Origin: Phycisphaerales bacterium
GTDB taxonomy: Bacteria > Planctomycetota > Phycisphaerae > Phycisphaerales > UBA1924
Direction: 5' to 3'
DNA: 64,000 nucleotides
Assembly: GCA_022072615.1 (NCBI GenBank)
Contig: JAJVHS010000006.1
Coordinates: forward strand, 62,001 to 126,000
This document shows positions 8,944-17,943 of the stretch, piece after piece. Each line of letters starts with the position of its first letter. Positions within the stretch are counted from its first letter, which is position 1. The notes beneath the pieces were generated by a model, which was given only the letters and a program-made list of their open reading frames with translations, was not told where the DNA came from and did no database searches. A program made the position numbers and the translations under genes.

Positions 8944-10124
8944 AAGTCCGCCTCGTCGTCATCGAGGCCCTGCGGATCCGCGGTCTCGGCGAGCGTTCCG
9001 TCGATCAGCCCCGGCATCCACAGGTCGGCGGCGTCCTGGCCGTCGTTGTGCTCGCGCAGCAGCAGGTACGCGATGGTCGAGGTCGCGGCGTAACCGCTGA
9101 AGACCAGGCCGGCCACGGCGATCGACGGGAGATCGCTGCACAATGAAACCACCGCTGCGGCGAAACGCTCGCTCCAACCCGGCTCCTGCCCCGGGTCGGC
9201 GTGCTGCACCCAGTGGTACGACGCCGCGAATGCGGCCCGGGTCGTCCACACGCCGATGAACCACACGACCGCCGCGGCGATGACGGTCTGCAGAGCGCCC
9301 AGCGCGGCGTACAGCAGCGATCGGCCGGGCGAACCGACCAGGTACGCCAGTCCGCGCTGAAACGCATCCAGCGCGTCCGCGCTCTCGCACGCGATCGCCG
9401 GGCAGAACAGGTGGTGAGCGAGCAGCGACGCCGCGACCAGCAGCACCGCGGCCAGCGACGCGAGCACCGCGAGCGGGTACAGCAGTGAACCAAAAGCCTC
9501 GACCACCGGCCACTGCAGCAGCACCCACCCCGCGGCCGCGAGGCCCAGGCAGATGAACAGACCGGTCAGGGGCGCCAGCAGCACGGCGCCGACTCCCGAA
9601 ACCCACCGCCGGACGGCAAATCCCAGGGCCTGCGTCCAGGGCACCAGCGCGCCCTGCCCGAACTCCACCGCCGTCATCCGAGCAAGGGCGATGCTCGACA
9701 CCGACCAGATGATGATCAGCGGCATGACGATCGCGATCGTGGTGGTGGGCCTGGCGATGAGCAGGTCCACCGTGAGGGTCCTGAACGCCCTCCCGATCGC
9801 CACCGCGACGCCGGTGAGGTCGCCGCGACCCCACGCAAGGCCGATCTCATCGAATCCGCGGCTCGCGCTCGTCGCGACCCATGCATGCCATTGACCGCCC
9901 GACACCGTCTGCCGGCTGCCCTCGATCACCAGGGCGGCAAGCACCACGGCGATCGCCGCCAGCACCCAGCGCTGCGGCCGCATCGCGTGAGATGCCACGC
10001 GGAACATCCGCGGCCACAGGAGGTCGCGCGTCAGGTCCGACAGCAGGACCGGCCGGAGGGCACCCCGAGCGGTTGGTTTGCTTCGGGATTGTGCTCGGTG
10101 CGGGGTTGCCTGCGGGCTGTCCAT
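8940..10124 (-). CDS. Polytopic membrane protein of unknown function
   Basis: A 394-residue protein. After a charged N-terminus of about 50 residues it has several hydrophobic spans (for example WVLAAIAVVLAALVIEG, TIAIVMPLIIIWSVSSIAL, AVLLAPLTGLFICLGLAAAG and LAVLASLAAVLLVAASLLA), then further helices near the C-terminus and an acidic tail (DDDEADF). The pattern recalls membrane-embedded DUF-type proteins found widely in planctomycetes, but no named family is certain. The last codons overlap the end of rsmA on the other strand. Confidence 0.75.
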   Translation of the reverse strand: MDSPQATPHRAQSRSKPTARGALRPVLLSDLTRDLLWPRMFRVASHAMRPQRWVLAAIAVVLAALVIEGSRQTVSGGQWHAWVATSASRGFDEIGLAWGRGDLTGVAVAIGRAFRTLTVDLLIARPTTTIAIVMPLIIIWSVSSIALARMTAVEFGQGALVPWTQALGFAVRRWVSGVGAVLLAPLTGLFICLGLAAAGWVLLQWPVVEAFGSLLYPLAVLASLAAVLLVAASLLAHHLFCPAIACESADALDAFQRGLAYLVGSPGRSLLYAALGALQTVIAAAVVWFIGVWTTRAAFAASYHWVQHADPGQEPGWSERFAAAVVSLCSDLPSIAVAGLVFSGYAATSTIAYLLLREHNDGQDAADLWMPGLIDGTLAETADPQGLDDDEADF

Positions 10125-10132
10125 CGGACCCG

Positions 10133-10138
10133 ATGCTA
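10133..10138 (-). promoter_or_regulatory. -10-like TAGCAT, leaderless layout (minus)
   Basis: On the minus strand TAGCAT ends 8 bases before the ATG at 10124. No ribosome binding site lies between. Confidence 0.45.
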
Positions 10139-10232
10139 AAGGCCCTGGCCGCGCTTTGCCAGTCGCCGACAGGCGACCAGGTCCGCCCCCCGCACTTGCT
10201 CCGGCGCAGGAAGCGGCCCATGATCCCTGCCA

Positions 10233-11105
10233 ATGAGCCGCGAAATGCTGAGAAACCTCACGTTGGTGGTCCAGCTCTTTGCCATCGGTCCGCTGGTGGC
10301 GGGGGCGATCACCCTTCTGCGCGCGGCCGACGGCGGGAACGCCGTGACCCCGTTGCTGTGCGAATCACCGCTCATGGGCGCGCTTGCCGGACTTCTGGTG
10401 GTCGCCGGCGCGTGCGTCATCGGCCTTGTCGATGCGCGGTTCTTCGGCGCCAGGTCGGGCCTGGCCGGCGCCGGGGTGGTGCTCGGGTGGGCGGCGCTCT
10501 ATTCGGGCCGGACCGAAGACTTGCTGCGGCTGTATCCGGCGGGATGGGTCTCCGCCGCGATGATGATCGAAGGCCTGGTCGCCAGCGCCGCGGTGATCTG
10601 GTCCGTCCAAAGAATGGCCCGAGCCGCCTCGGCCGGGACGGCCTCCGGGACTGATCGCACCGCGTGGCGCACGCTCGTCTCCCAGACATCGATCCTGGCG
10701 GTGGTCGCGGGCGTGGTTGCTGGCGGTGTCGTGGCTTATTTCGTTGCTTTCTACGGGTCCAAGGGGCAGACGCTGTTCGCCGGGTCGATGGCCGGAATCG
10801 CCGCGGGCGCGGCCGCCGCGGTCGTCTCGGCGGGCTCTGACGGCTCCAAGCCGGTGGCCGACCCGGTCTTCTCGGCGGCGGTCGCCATGGCGTTACTCGC
10901 GGTTATCGGCCCCGCGACGATCGTTGGACTGCATTCCGATCCTCTTGGCAGCGCGTTGGCGGGGACGCTCCGGCCGCTGGGTCACCTCAACGCGTTCGAC
11001 TGGACGGGCGGGGCCTTGATGGGCATCCCGATCGGTCTGGGCTGGGCCGGAGCCCACGCCCAGGCGCACACCGTGACCACGCCGACCGCGACCGCGGCGT
11101 CCTGA
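10233..11105 (+). CDS. Hypothetical polytopic membrane protein
   Basis: A 290-residue protein made almost entirely of hydrophobic helices, about eight by eye (for example LTLVVQLFAIGPLVAGAITL, GALAGLLVVAGACVIGLVDA, AVVAGVVAGGVVAYFVAFYG and AMALLAVIGPATIVGLHS). There are short loops rich in Asp/Arg and a small Thr/Ala tail. No catalytic motif or named family is recognised. It is transcribed away from the preceding membrane protein. The ATG at 10233 is the first good start. Confidence 0.7.
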   Translation: MSREMLRNLTLVVQLFAIGPLVAGAITLLRAADGGNAVTPLLCESPLMGALAGLLVVAGACVIGLVDARFFGARSGLAGAGVVLGWAALYSGRTEDLLRLYPAGWVSAAMMIEGLVASAAVIWSVQRMARAASAGTASGTDRTAWRTLVSQTSILAVVAGVVAGGVVAYFVAFYGSKGQTLFAGSMAGIAAGAAAAVVSAGSDGSKPVADPVFSAAVAMALLAVIGPATIVGLHSDPLGSALAGTLRPLGHLNAFDWTGGALMGIPIGLGWAGAHAQAHTVTTPTATAAS

Positions 11106-11258
11106 CCAATTCCGATCAGCGTCGGAACCCGCGAAACCGCCGAGCGTCCAACTGGTACCATTCGCAGTCGAGCGCCCCGCCGAGCGGGTTGGCGAATGTT
11201 AGGGACGTAATGAACTTCATCGCGGTCCCGCGACGTGGCACAGGGCAAGGAGTCGGTC

Positions 11259-12221
11259 ATGAAGACGTGCGGTCGGTTTCATGCGCTTGCCGGGATTCTG
11301 GTGGCCGCGGCCTGTGCAAGCGGCGCCATGGCGCAGCAGGTGCCCACGCAGTCGGTGACGCGGATCGGCACGTCGGTTTCGGCGCCCGCGGGCACCGAGA
11401 CCACCGTCGTCGTGACCTCGACGCGGCCGGAGCGCGACACGCTCATGAAGTTCATGCGGCCGCTGACGGTGGAGTTCAAGGAATCGCGTCTCGAGGACGT
11501 GGTGAACTTCATGGCGGAAGTCACCGGCGCCGACCTCGAACCGATGTGGATCGATGATCGGGACTCGACCGGCCTCAACAAGGACCTGCTCATCACCTTC
11601 AACGCCAAGAACCTCAACGCCCTGAAGGTCATGGAGAAGATCCTTCAGAAGTCCAGCGAGCGGGGCGACTTCGGCGAGAACACCTGGCAGATGTCCGAGA
11701 GCGGCGCCATGCAGATCGGCCCGAAGGAACGCCTCAACGCCTTCAAGCGTCTCGAGACGTACGACATCAACGACCTGCTGCTGGTCCTTCCCCGCTACGA
11801 CAACGCGCCGGAGTTTGATCTCCAGTCCGTGCTCCAGAGCAGCGGCCAGGGCGGCGGCGGCAGCAGCCAGAGCCCCTTCCGCGACACCCAGCAGGACCGC
11901 GAGGCTCAGAATTCGCCCACCCGTGAGGAACGAGCCACGAGCGTCGTCGACATCGTCACGCAGCTCGTCGAGCCCGAGCAGTGGACCGACAACGGCGGCA
12001 CCGGCGGCACGATCCGCTACTACCAGGGCACGCTGATGGTGAACGCGCCCGATTACATGCACCGTCAGATCAACGGCTACCCGTACTGGTCCGCGGGCCA
12101 GTCCGTCAGCGTCGTGAAGGGCCGGCGGTGGGTGTCTCTGAACCTTGATACCGCGGCGTCTCAGCTCGAGGGCCTCGCCAACCAGCCCGTGACGGCGGTG
12201 GTGCCCGGCGGCGGACGCTGA
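11259..12221 (+). CDS. Exported secretin N-domain-like protein
   Basis: A 320-residue exported protein. AAGGAG at 11247-11252 places the start at the ATG at 11259. A signal peptide is clear (MKTCGRFHALAGILVAAACA, cleavage after GAMAQ). The block at about residues 60-125 (VEFKESRLEDVVNFMAEVT followed by LNALKVMEKIL) resembles the small N0/STN-type domain of secretins. A second region (about 225-270: ATSVVDIVTQLVEPEQW, then YYQGTLMVNAP) resembles the ring-building N domain that ends in a peptide-dimer strand. No secretin beta-barrel follows, so this is a stand-alone N-domain protein. A -10-like TACCAT at 11156-11161 would give a leader of about 90 bases. A terminator follows. Confidence 0.75.
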   Translation: MKTCGRFHALAGILVAAACASGAMAQQVPTQSVTRIGTSVSAPAGTETTVVVTSTRPERDTLMKFMRPLTVEFKESRLEDVVNFMAEVTGADLEPMWIDDRDSTGLNKDLLITFNAKNLNALKVMEKILQKSSERGDFGENTWQMSESGAMQIGPKERLNAFKRLETYDINDLLLVLPRYDNAPEFDLQSVLQSSGQGGGGSSQSPFRDTQQDREAQNSPTREERATSVVDIVTQLVEPEQWTDNGGTGGTIRYYQGTLMVNAPDYMHRQINGYPYWSAGQSVSVVKGRRWVSLNLDTAASQLEGLANQPVTAVVPGGGR

Positions 12222-12250
12222 GTACTCCAGCTGAACTGCTTGAACGGCGA

Positions 12251-12284
12251 CCGAGCGGCTCACCGGGCCGCTCGGCTGCTTTTT
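12251..12284 (+). terminator. Rho-independent terminator
   Basis: A perfect 9-bp stem (CCGAGCGGC at 12251-12259 with GCCGCTCGG at 12267-12275), a 7-base loop, then CTGCTTTTT. It ends the transcript of the secretin-N-like gene. Confidence 0.9.
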
Positions 12285-12341
12285 GACCAGGACGGACTCA
12301 CACCGCTGCCGCTTCCTGCAGCGATGTCCGTCCCGTGCCGG

Positions 12342-12347
12342 TAGAGT
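12342..12347 (+). promoter_or_regulatory. -10-like TAGAGT, leaderless layout
   Basis: TAGAGT ends 5 bases before the ATG at 12353. No ribosome binding site lies between. Confidence 0.4.
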
Positions 12348-12352
12348 GGGGC

Positions 12353-13837
12353 ATGGAGCCACACAAGCGGTCGTTCGCGAGCCGCCACCCGGTGCTTGTC
12401 GCGATGGCGGTGATCGTGCTGGTCGTCCTGGGCTGGCTGGGGTTCGAGGTCGTGCGTGCGCTGACGGCCAAACCGGGGACGGCCGGGCAGTTCGCGGCCC
12501 AGCTCGAGCAGGGCATCATCAAGGCGCAAGAGAACCTTCCCGGGCCCGATGCGTGGAGGGAGTTCGCCCAGGCGGTTGAGCAGATCAAGTCGATCGAGGC
12601 ATCGGTTCGAAGCCAGGTCGGGCGGCGGGTCTCCGGGAACGCGGTGCCAGAGGCGCCGGAGGGTTGGCCCGAGGAACAGGCATGGCCGCCGGATGGCGGC
12701 GTCGTCGGCACGGATGCATCGCACCCGCTCATCGACGCGTACTTCCGGCAAGTGGCCGAGCGAATGAACGCCGACGGGGTGACGAAGCAGCTCGAAGCGC
12801 TGGTGACGCCTCGGCGCGCCGTGCGTCCCATCCCCTCCACGCGGATGATCGACATCCTCCTGCCCGAGCTCGGCGCGTCCCGAGCCGCGGCTCGTGTCAA
12901 TCACGCCAGGATGATGCTCGCACTCCAGGACGATCGGCTGGGCGACATGGTGGCGGCGTTCGAGCAGTCGCTCGCACTGGCAAGGATCACCGGGTCTCAG
13001 GCGACGCTTATCGATTCCCTCGTCGGCGTGGCGATCGCGTCGCTGGCTCTGCAGGACGTCAAGTACCTGATCGCGGACGGGTTCGACGATCGCGAAGCTC
13101 TTGAAGGGTTCCGAGCGGCGATCGACCGGCAGCTCCCGCTCCGTAGCCTTCACGTGACGCTCGAGAGCGAACGGCTGTTTGCCTCCGACACGCTGGCGTG
13201 GACGCACTCGCAGGACGGGCGTGTGATGCCCGGTGCGATCAACTCGATCACGCAGACGGGAGGTAGCGGCCGTATCCCGACGCTCGGCGGGCTTGAGAAC
13301 GTCCTGTCGGTGTTCATGCCGTCGCGGGAACAGTCGCAGGCCGTGGTGGACGCGTACTTCTCGTTGCTCCAGGAGGACGCCGCGCTGCCGGCGTACAAGC
13401 GCCGCAGCCCGTCGGCCGCGGAGAGCTACGCCGAGTCGCTCTCTCCGCGGTACATGGTGGTGAGGCTGCTGTTCCCGGCCATCTCCAAGGCCCTGCTCGT
13501 CAAGTCGGCGCATCTGTCGGATGTGGAAGCGGTCAAGACCATGATCGCCCTGGAGCTTTTCAAGCTCGATCGCGGAGCGTACCCGGCGAGCCTTGACGAG
13601 CTGGTGGCGGCGTACATTCCGCGGCGACCGGTCGATGAGTTCGATCCGGCCGGGCTGCGGTACGTGGTGAAGAACGCCCAGGCCTCTTCCGCGGCCGACG
13701 CGTACCTGCTGTACTCGTCGGGGATGGACTTGGTCGACAACAGCGGGACGCCGACCCACGCGGGGATCACCGGCGAGGCCGGGAAGGACGTCGTTTACAA
13801 CCAGCGGCGTCCGCCGTCGAAGAAACCGGGGACGTAG
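12353..13837 (+). CDS. Membrane-anchored hypothetical with pseudopilin-like tail
   Basis: A 494-residue protein. An N-terminal signal-anchor (residues 14-32, VLVAMAVIVLVVLGWLGFEV) is followed by a long helical, soluble exported region. The last 100 residues contain ALELFKLDRGAYPASLDELV and then a short beta piece with LRYVVKN and YLLYSSGMD. This resembles the C-terminal domain of type II secretion pseudopilins (GspG), a pattern often found at the end of otherwise unrelated planctomycete proteins. No prepilin cleavage motif is present, so it is not itself a pilin. The start at 12353 gives a natural N-terminus; a GTG at 12335 is in frame. Function unknown. Confidence 0.75.
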   Translation: MEPHKRSFASRHPVLVAMAVIVLVVLGWLGFEVVRALTAKPGTAGQFAAQLEQGIIKAQENLPGPDAWREFAQAVEQIKSIEASVRSQVGRRVSGNAVPEAPEGWPEEQAWPPDGGVVGTDASHPLIDAYFRQVAERMNADGVTKQLEALVTPRRAVRPIPSTRMIDILLPELGASRAAARVNHARMMLALQDDRLGDMVAAFEQSLALARITGSQATLIDSLVGVAIASLALQDVKYLIADGFDDREALEGFRAAIDRQLPLRSLHVTLESERLFASDTLAWTHSQDGRVMPGAINSITQTGGSGRIPTLGGLENVLSVFMPSREQSQAVVDAYFSLLQEDAALPAYKRRSPSAAESYAESLSPRYMVVRLLFPAISKALLVKSAHLSDVEAVKTMIALELFKLDRGAYPASLDELVAAYIPRRPVDEFDPAGLRYVVKNAQASSAADAYLLYSSGMDLVDNSGTPTHAGITGEAGKDVVYNQRRPPSKKPGT

Positions 13838-13852
13838 CCCGGGCGGGCGCGG

Positions 13853-16639
13853 TCAGCGCTGCGGCGCATCCACGGCGTCGGGAACCGCGGCCGGCGCGGG
13901 AGCTTCAGGTGGCCGCGGGGCCTCTGCGGCGCGGTCCGCGATCCGCCGGAAAATCCGGCGGACGAGATCGCTGTGCCGCTGGGGGATCGCCTGCTGCTCA
14001 AGGGCTCGCTCCACGCCCTTGGCGGCGGTTTGCGCCGCCTGCGGCGATACGCCGACGGGCGCCGACTTGAGGGGCGCATAGCCCAGGAGCTGCGGGACCC
14101 GACCGACGGGCCGGCTCGCCGGCTGATCGGTCGCGGGCCGGCGTGCATCGAGCTTGGCCTGCGGGTCCTCCTCAAATGCCTCGGGCGTATTGGGTGATGA
14201 ACCCTCGCGCGGACCTCGCGGATCGTCGCCGAATCCCGCTTCGCCATCCCGGCCTGTTCCGGGGCTGTCGCTGTCCTTGGGCGAACCCGCGCCCGGTGGC
14301 GGCTGGTTCTGCCCGCCCTCGTTTTGTGGCATCGAATCGGCCATGTCACGAGCCATTTTTTCGAGCTGGCGCCGCTGCTCGGGTGATGCGCTGCGGAGCA
14401 ACTCTTCCGCCTTCTTTCGAAGGTCCTCGCTCAATCGCTGCTGGCTTTGCGCATCGCGTTCGCGCTGCTGGAGCTTCTGGAACTCCTTCGCGAGCCGTTC
14501 GAGGCCCTTGGCATCCGGGAGCGAATCGGGCAACTGCGGCTTTGCACCGTCCTGCCGGGCCGGCTGTTGCTCCGCGTCGGATTGTTTGTTCGAGCCGGGT
14601 TCCTCGCGAACGTCGCTCGCCTCGGGCTGGGTCGGACGCGGCTGGTTTGCGTCCGGCTGGGAGCCGGGCTCGTCCTGAGCCTGTTCCGGATCCTTCTGCT
14701 GTTGACGCTGCTGCTGCGGGGCCGCTTGCGGCTGGGCCTGCTGCTCCTGCTTGCCCTGCTCCTGGTTCCCCTGCTCGGGGGCCTGCGGGCGCTGGTCGGG
14801 CTGAGGGGACGGCTGAGGCGCAGATTGCGGCGCCTGTGATTCACCGCCACGCGCCTCGCGCTGATCGGTGCGCGGCGGCTGCGTCCTGTCGCGTCTCAGA
14901 TCCCGGGCCGCCTCGCGCATCGCGTCGGAAAGCGATTGCTGGCCGGTCGCGTCCCTCTGATCGCCAGCGTTCTGGTCGCCGGGCTTCTGCTCTTGCGTTG
15001 TGGATTCTCGCTCGGCGGGAGTGCGGGTCTTGGGATCAGCGTTCGCATCACCGGCTCGCGGGCGTTCCTGCTTGTTCGAGGGCTGGCCGTCGGGAGATGG
15101 CTTCTCCGTCTGCTCGGGTTGACGCTTGCCGTCATCACGTTGCTCGCGCTGGGACGCGGGCTGATTCTGTCCGCCGTCGGGCCCGCGTTCCGTCGTGCCC
15201 GGTGGTTGTCCCTTCGGCTCGTTCTTGGTGCCCTGTTGATCCTGCGATGACTCGTTCTTGTCTCGCGGCTCGTTGCCGGTGTCGGAAGGCTTGCGTTCGC
15301 TCGGATTCGGCGGCTGGCGCTCCGTGGCGGGCTCGGTGCCGGGCTTCTGTCCCGAGCCTTGCGGCGGTACCTTCGACTCGGTGTCGGTGGGCTTTTGCTC
15401 CGCGTCGGGTTCCTCGGACCGATCCGCCGCGTTACCGGCCGGATCGTCCTGCTTTCGCGCGGCGTCGCGAGGTTCCTCGGGTTCGTTGCGGGCCGCTGGG
15501 TCACTCGCGCGCGGCTGCTGGGCCTCAGTCTTGCCGGCGTCGGCGTCCTCGGCCTGTTCCCCCGGAGCGGTGTTGTCCGCCTGCGTCTCCCGCCCGGGCG
15601 GCGTCGAATCGGTTGGCGAGGGCGACGGCTTTTCCAGATCCTGCGCGATGCGTTCGAGCTCCCGAGCCAGGCTCTCGCGCTGCTCGGGTGAAAGGGATTC
15701 CACCTGTTCGGCAAGCTGCTGCGCTGCCTGACGAGCCGCCTCGACGTCGCCTTCGCGCATGGCTCGGCGGAACTCATCCGCCGCGCTGGTCGTCCCTTGC
15801 GCCGCGGGACGGGTCTGCGCACGAGCCGCTTCCGCGAGCCGCCGGCGAGCTTCGCGCACCTGGTCGGCATCCTGCGTCGACCGAGCGGCGATCTCGTCGG
15901 CGGTCGTCTCGATCGCACGCGCCGATTCGGCGATCGCTTCCTCGGGCGGACGAGCGGGCGACCCCTCCGCCAGTTCCCGCGTGATCTCGTCGAGCTGGTC
16001 GAGGCTGCGCTTGGCGGCCGCCGCTCGGGCTTCATCGAGCGGAGTCTTGTCAACCGCGTCGCGGATCGTCGCGGCGGCACTGGCGACGGCGTGCCCGGCT
16101 TCGTCGGCCGCGATCGCGGGCGGACGTTTCGGGGCGCTGCCGCGGATATTCTGCGGAATGAACCACGCCGCGCCGCAGAGCACGACGGCCGCGAGCGGGG
16201 CGATCCACCGGCGCCCGATCCGAGCAGGGAGCGCCCGCGACAGATGGACTTCTCCCGCGGCGTGCTCGGCCTCATCGATCACGAGCTGGATGAAGGGCCC
16301 GTTGCGGTTCCGGTCTCCCAGCGCCAGCGCCGACGACAGGCGGTCCTTCAATCCCAGACGCTGATCGAGCTCCAATGCCGCGGTCGGGACGGACCACCGC
16401 GCCAGCCACGCCGCAACCAGCGCCGCCACCACGCTCGCGATCGGAACTGCGACCAGCAGGCCGACCCAGGTGCCGCTTTGAAGCCGCACGAGCGCGAGCC
16501 GAGACGCGATGATCAGGAACAGGTCGATCACCCCCGCCACGGCCAGCGAGATCATCAGATACCGGAGGGCAGTGATGGCGAAGGCTCGGCGGCGAGCCGC
16601 GGACGCTGCCCGGAGTGTCTTGACCGGAAGAGGGGCCAC
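13853..16639 (-). CDS. DUF4175-like giant membrane protein, Gln/Pro/Glu-rich
   Basis: About 928 residues. The N-terminal 200 contain two membrane helices (LRYLMISLAVAGVIDLFLII and GLLVAVPIASVVAALVAAW), the block LELDQRLGLKDRLSSALALG, and a third helix (IAPLAAVVLCGAAWFIP). Then come a coiled coil (about 225-370), a 330-residue region of extreme low complexity (Pro/Gln/Glu/Asp/Arg/Ser), a second coiled coil and a Pro-rich tail. The helix and coiled-coil layout matches DUF4175-type planctomycete proteins. The start is set at a GTG (16639) because the protein begins naturally there and a TACCCT hexamer ends 6 bases upstream. The frame continues to 16813, so the start is uncertain. A structural envelope role is an inference. 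Confidence 0.8.
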   Translation of the reverse strand: MAPLPVKTLRAASAARRRAFAITALRYLMISLAVAGVIDLFLIIASRLALVRLQSGTWVGLLVAVPIASVVAALVAAWLARWSVPTAALELDQRLGLKDRLSSALALGDRNRNGPFIQLVIDEAEHAAGEVHLSRALPARIGRRWIAPLAAVVLCGAAWFIPQNIRGSAPKRPPAIAADEAGHAVASAAATIRDAVDKTPLDEARAAAAKRSLDQLDEITRELAEGSPARPPEEAIAESARAIETTADEIAARSTQDADQVREARRRLAEAARAQTRPAAQGTTSAADEFRRAMREGDVEAARQAAQQLAEQVESLSPEQRESLARELERIAQDLEKPSPSPTDSTPPGRETQADNTAPGEQAEDADAGKTEAQQPRASDPAARNEPEEPRDAARKQDDPAGNAADRSEEPDAEQKPTDTESKVPPQGSGQKPGTEPATERQPPNPSERKPSDTGNEPRDKNESSQDQQGTKNEPKGQPPGTTERGPDGGQNQPASQREQRDDGKRQPEQTEKPSPDGQPSNKQERPRAGDANADPKTRTPAERESTTQEQKPGDQNAGDQRDATGQQSLSDAMREAARDLRRDRTQPPRTDQREARGGESQAPQSAPQPSPQPDQRPQAPEQGNQEQGKQEQQAQPQAAPQQQRQQQKDPEQAQDEPGSQPDANQPRPTQPEASDVREEPGSNKQSDAEQQPARQDGAKPQLPDSLPDAKGLERLAKEFQKLQQRERDAQSQQRLSEDLRKKAEELLRSASPEQRRQLEKMARDMADSMPQNEGGQNQPPPGAGSPKDSDSPGTGRDGEAGFGDDPRGPREGSSPNTPEAFEEDPQAKLDARRPATDQPASRPVGRVPQLLGYAPLKSAPVGVSPQAAQTAAKGVERALEQQAIPQRHSDLVRRIFRRIADRAAEAPRPPEAPAPAAVPDAVDAPQR

Positions 16640-16645
16640 CAAAGA

Positions 16646-16651
16646 AGGGTA
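16646..16651 (-). promoter_or_regulatory. -10-like TACCCT, leaderless layout (minus)
   Basis: On the minus strand TACCCT ends 6 bases before the GTG at 16639. No ribosome binding site lies between. It supports that start. Confidence 0.4.
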
Positions 16652-16820
16652 CGGGCGGGAAAGTCCGAAGTTCGAACGGCACGAACGAAACAGGACCCTC
16701 AGGGCCGCAGGGGAGAACCCGACCGTCCCGCGCGGATGCAGCACCTGCACCCCGAGCATCTGTCGATGCTGCCGCAACGGCGCCTCGCCAGCGCGTGCGG
16801 CTCGGTCGGGCAAAATGAAG

Positions 16821-16826
16821 TACCCT
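16821..16826 (+). promoter_or_regulatory. -10-like TACCCT, leaderless layout
   Basis: TACCCT ends 7 bases before the trpD ATG at 16834. No ribosome binding site lies between. Confidence 0.45.
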
Positions 16827-16833
16827 TCCGGGC

Positions 16834-17883
16834 ATGGAAGTTGCAGGGGTGCTGAATTATCTGCTGCATGGCCAGACGCTGGGCGAAGCGGAGGCGGAGG
16901 CCGTGTTTTGTGAGCTGCTCGAAGGGCGCATGAACGACCCGCAGATCGCGGCGGTGCTCACGCTGATCGCCTGTCGCGGGCCGACGGTGGATGAACTCGT
17001 GGGCGGCGCCCGGGCCATGCGGCGATTCGTGACCCCTGTGCCCGCGGCGGCCGAGCAGCCCGGCATGCTCGGGCCGATTATCGACACCTGCGGGACTGGC
17101 GGGGCGCCCAAGACGTTCAACATCTCGACGGCGGCGGCGATCGTGACGGCCGCGGCGGCGGGCCCGTCGCGGGTGCGCGTCGCCAAGCACGGGAACCGGT
17201 CGCGGTCGGGTCGCGGATCGGCGGAGGTGCTCGCCGCGCTTGGGGTGAATGTTGATGCGTCTCCGGCGGTGCAGGCCAGATGCCTGGACGAAGTGGGGGT
17301 GTGCTTCTGCTTCGCCATCCATGCGCACCCGGCGATGAAGCACGCCGCGACCGTGCGGCGGGCGCTTGGGTTTCCCACCATCTTCAACCTGCTCGGCCCT
17401 TTGACCAACCCGGCGAGGGCGACGCGGCAGGTGATCGGCGTGTACGGTCGGGAAGAGGCCGAGAAGGTCGCGCACGCGCTGGCTCGGCTCGGCGCGGACC
17501 GAGCCATGGTCGTGCACGGCTTCGATGGCATGGACGAGATCACCACGCGGGACCGGACGCACGTCTTTGCAGTGCAGGACGGACGGGTCTACATGTCGGC
17601 GTTCGACGCCCAGGACGCGGGCGTGGCACGGGCGCCCGCGGGGGCGCTCGAGGCGGCGGACCTGGACCACAGCGTGTCGATGGTGCGGGGCGTGATCGAA
17701 GGGGATGACGACGAGTCGCTCGAGCACCCGCGCCGGATCGTGACGCTGAACGCGGGTGCGGCGCTGATGGTGGCGGGTGTGGTTGCGGGCATCGTTGATG
17801 GCATGCAGATGGCCGGCGAGGCGATCGACAGCGGGGGAGCTGCTCGGAAGCTCCAGCAGTTGGTTGATGCATCCATGCGGTAG
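16834..17883 (+). CDS. trpD: Anthranilate phosphoribosyltransferase
   Basis: TrpD joins anthranilate to phosphoribosyl pyrophosphate in the second step of tryptophan synthesis. The 349-residue protein has normal length and the family motifs: DTCGTGGAPKTFNIS (PRPP loop, with Ala where many members have Asp after GTGG), AKHGNRSRS (anthranilate/PRPP site), and LGPLTNPAR. An acidic pair for Mg binding is plausible in FDGMDEIT. No other trp gene is visible, so the pathway is dispersed. It diverges from the giant membrane protein gene. Confidence 0.96.
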   Translation: MEVAGVLNYLLHGQTLGEAEAEAVFCELLEGRMNDPQIAAVLTLIACRGPTVDELVGGARAMRRFVTPVPAAAEQPGMLGPIIDTCGTGGAPKTFNISTAAAIVTAAAAGPSRVRVAKHGNRSRSGRGSAEVLAALGVNVDASPAVQARCLDEVGVCFCFAIHAHPAMKHAATVRRALGFPTIFNLLGPLTNPARATRQVIGVYGREEAEKVAHALARLGADRAMVVHGFDGMDEITTRDRTHVFAVQDGRVYMSAFDAQDAGVARAPAGALEAADLDHSVSMVRGVIEGDDDESLEHPRRIVTLNAGAALMVAGVVAGIVDGMQMAGEAIDSGGAARKLQQLVDASMR

Positions 17884-17943
17884 GGACGGATGACGACCCC
17901 GATGCAACAGCAAGGGCGGGGGCGCGGCTCGCCGCGATGCGAG

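Noticed and set aside
14143-15984. Long plus-strand frames antisense to the giant membrane protein gene
   Set aside because: They are by-products of the low-complexity coding sequence. Codon-position bias and the membrane-helix pattern support the minus strand.
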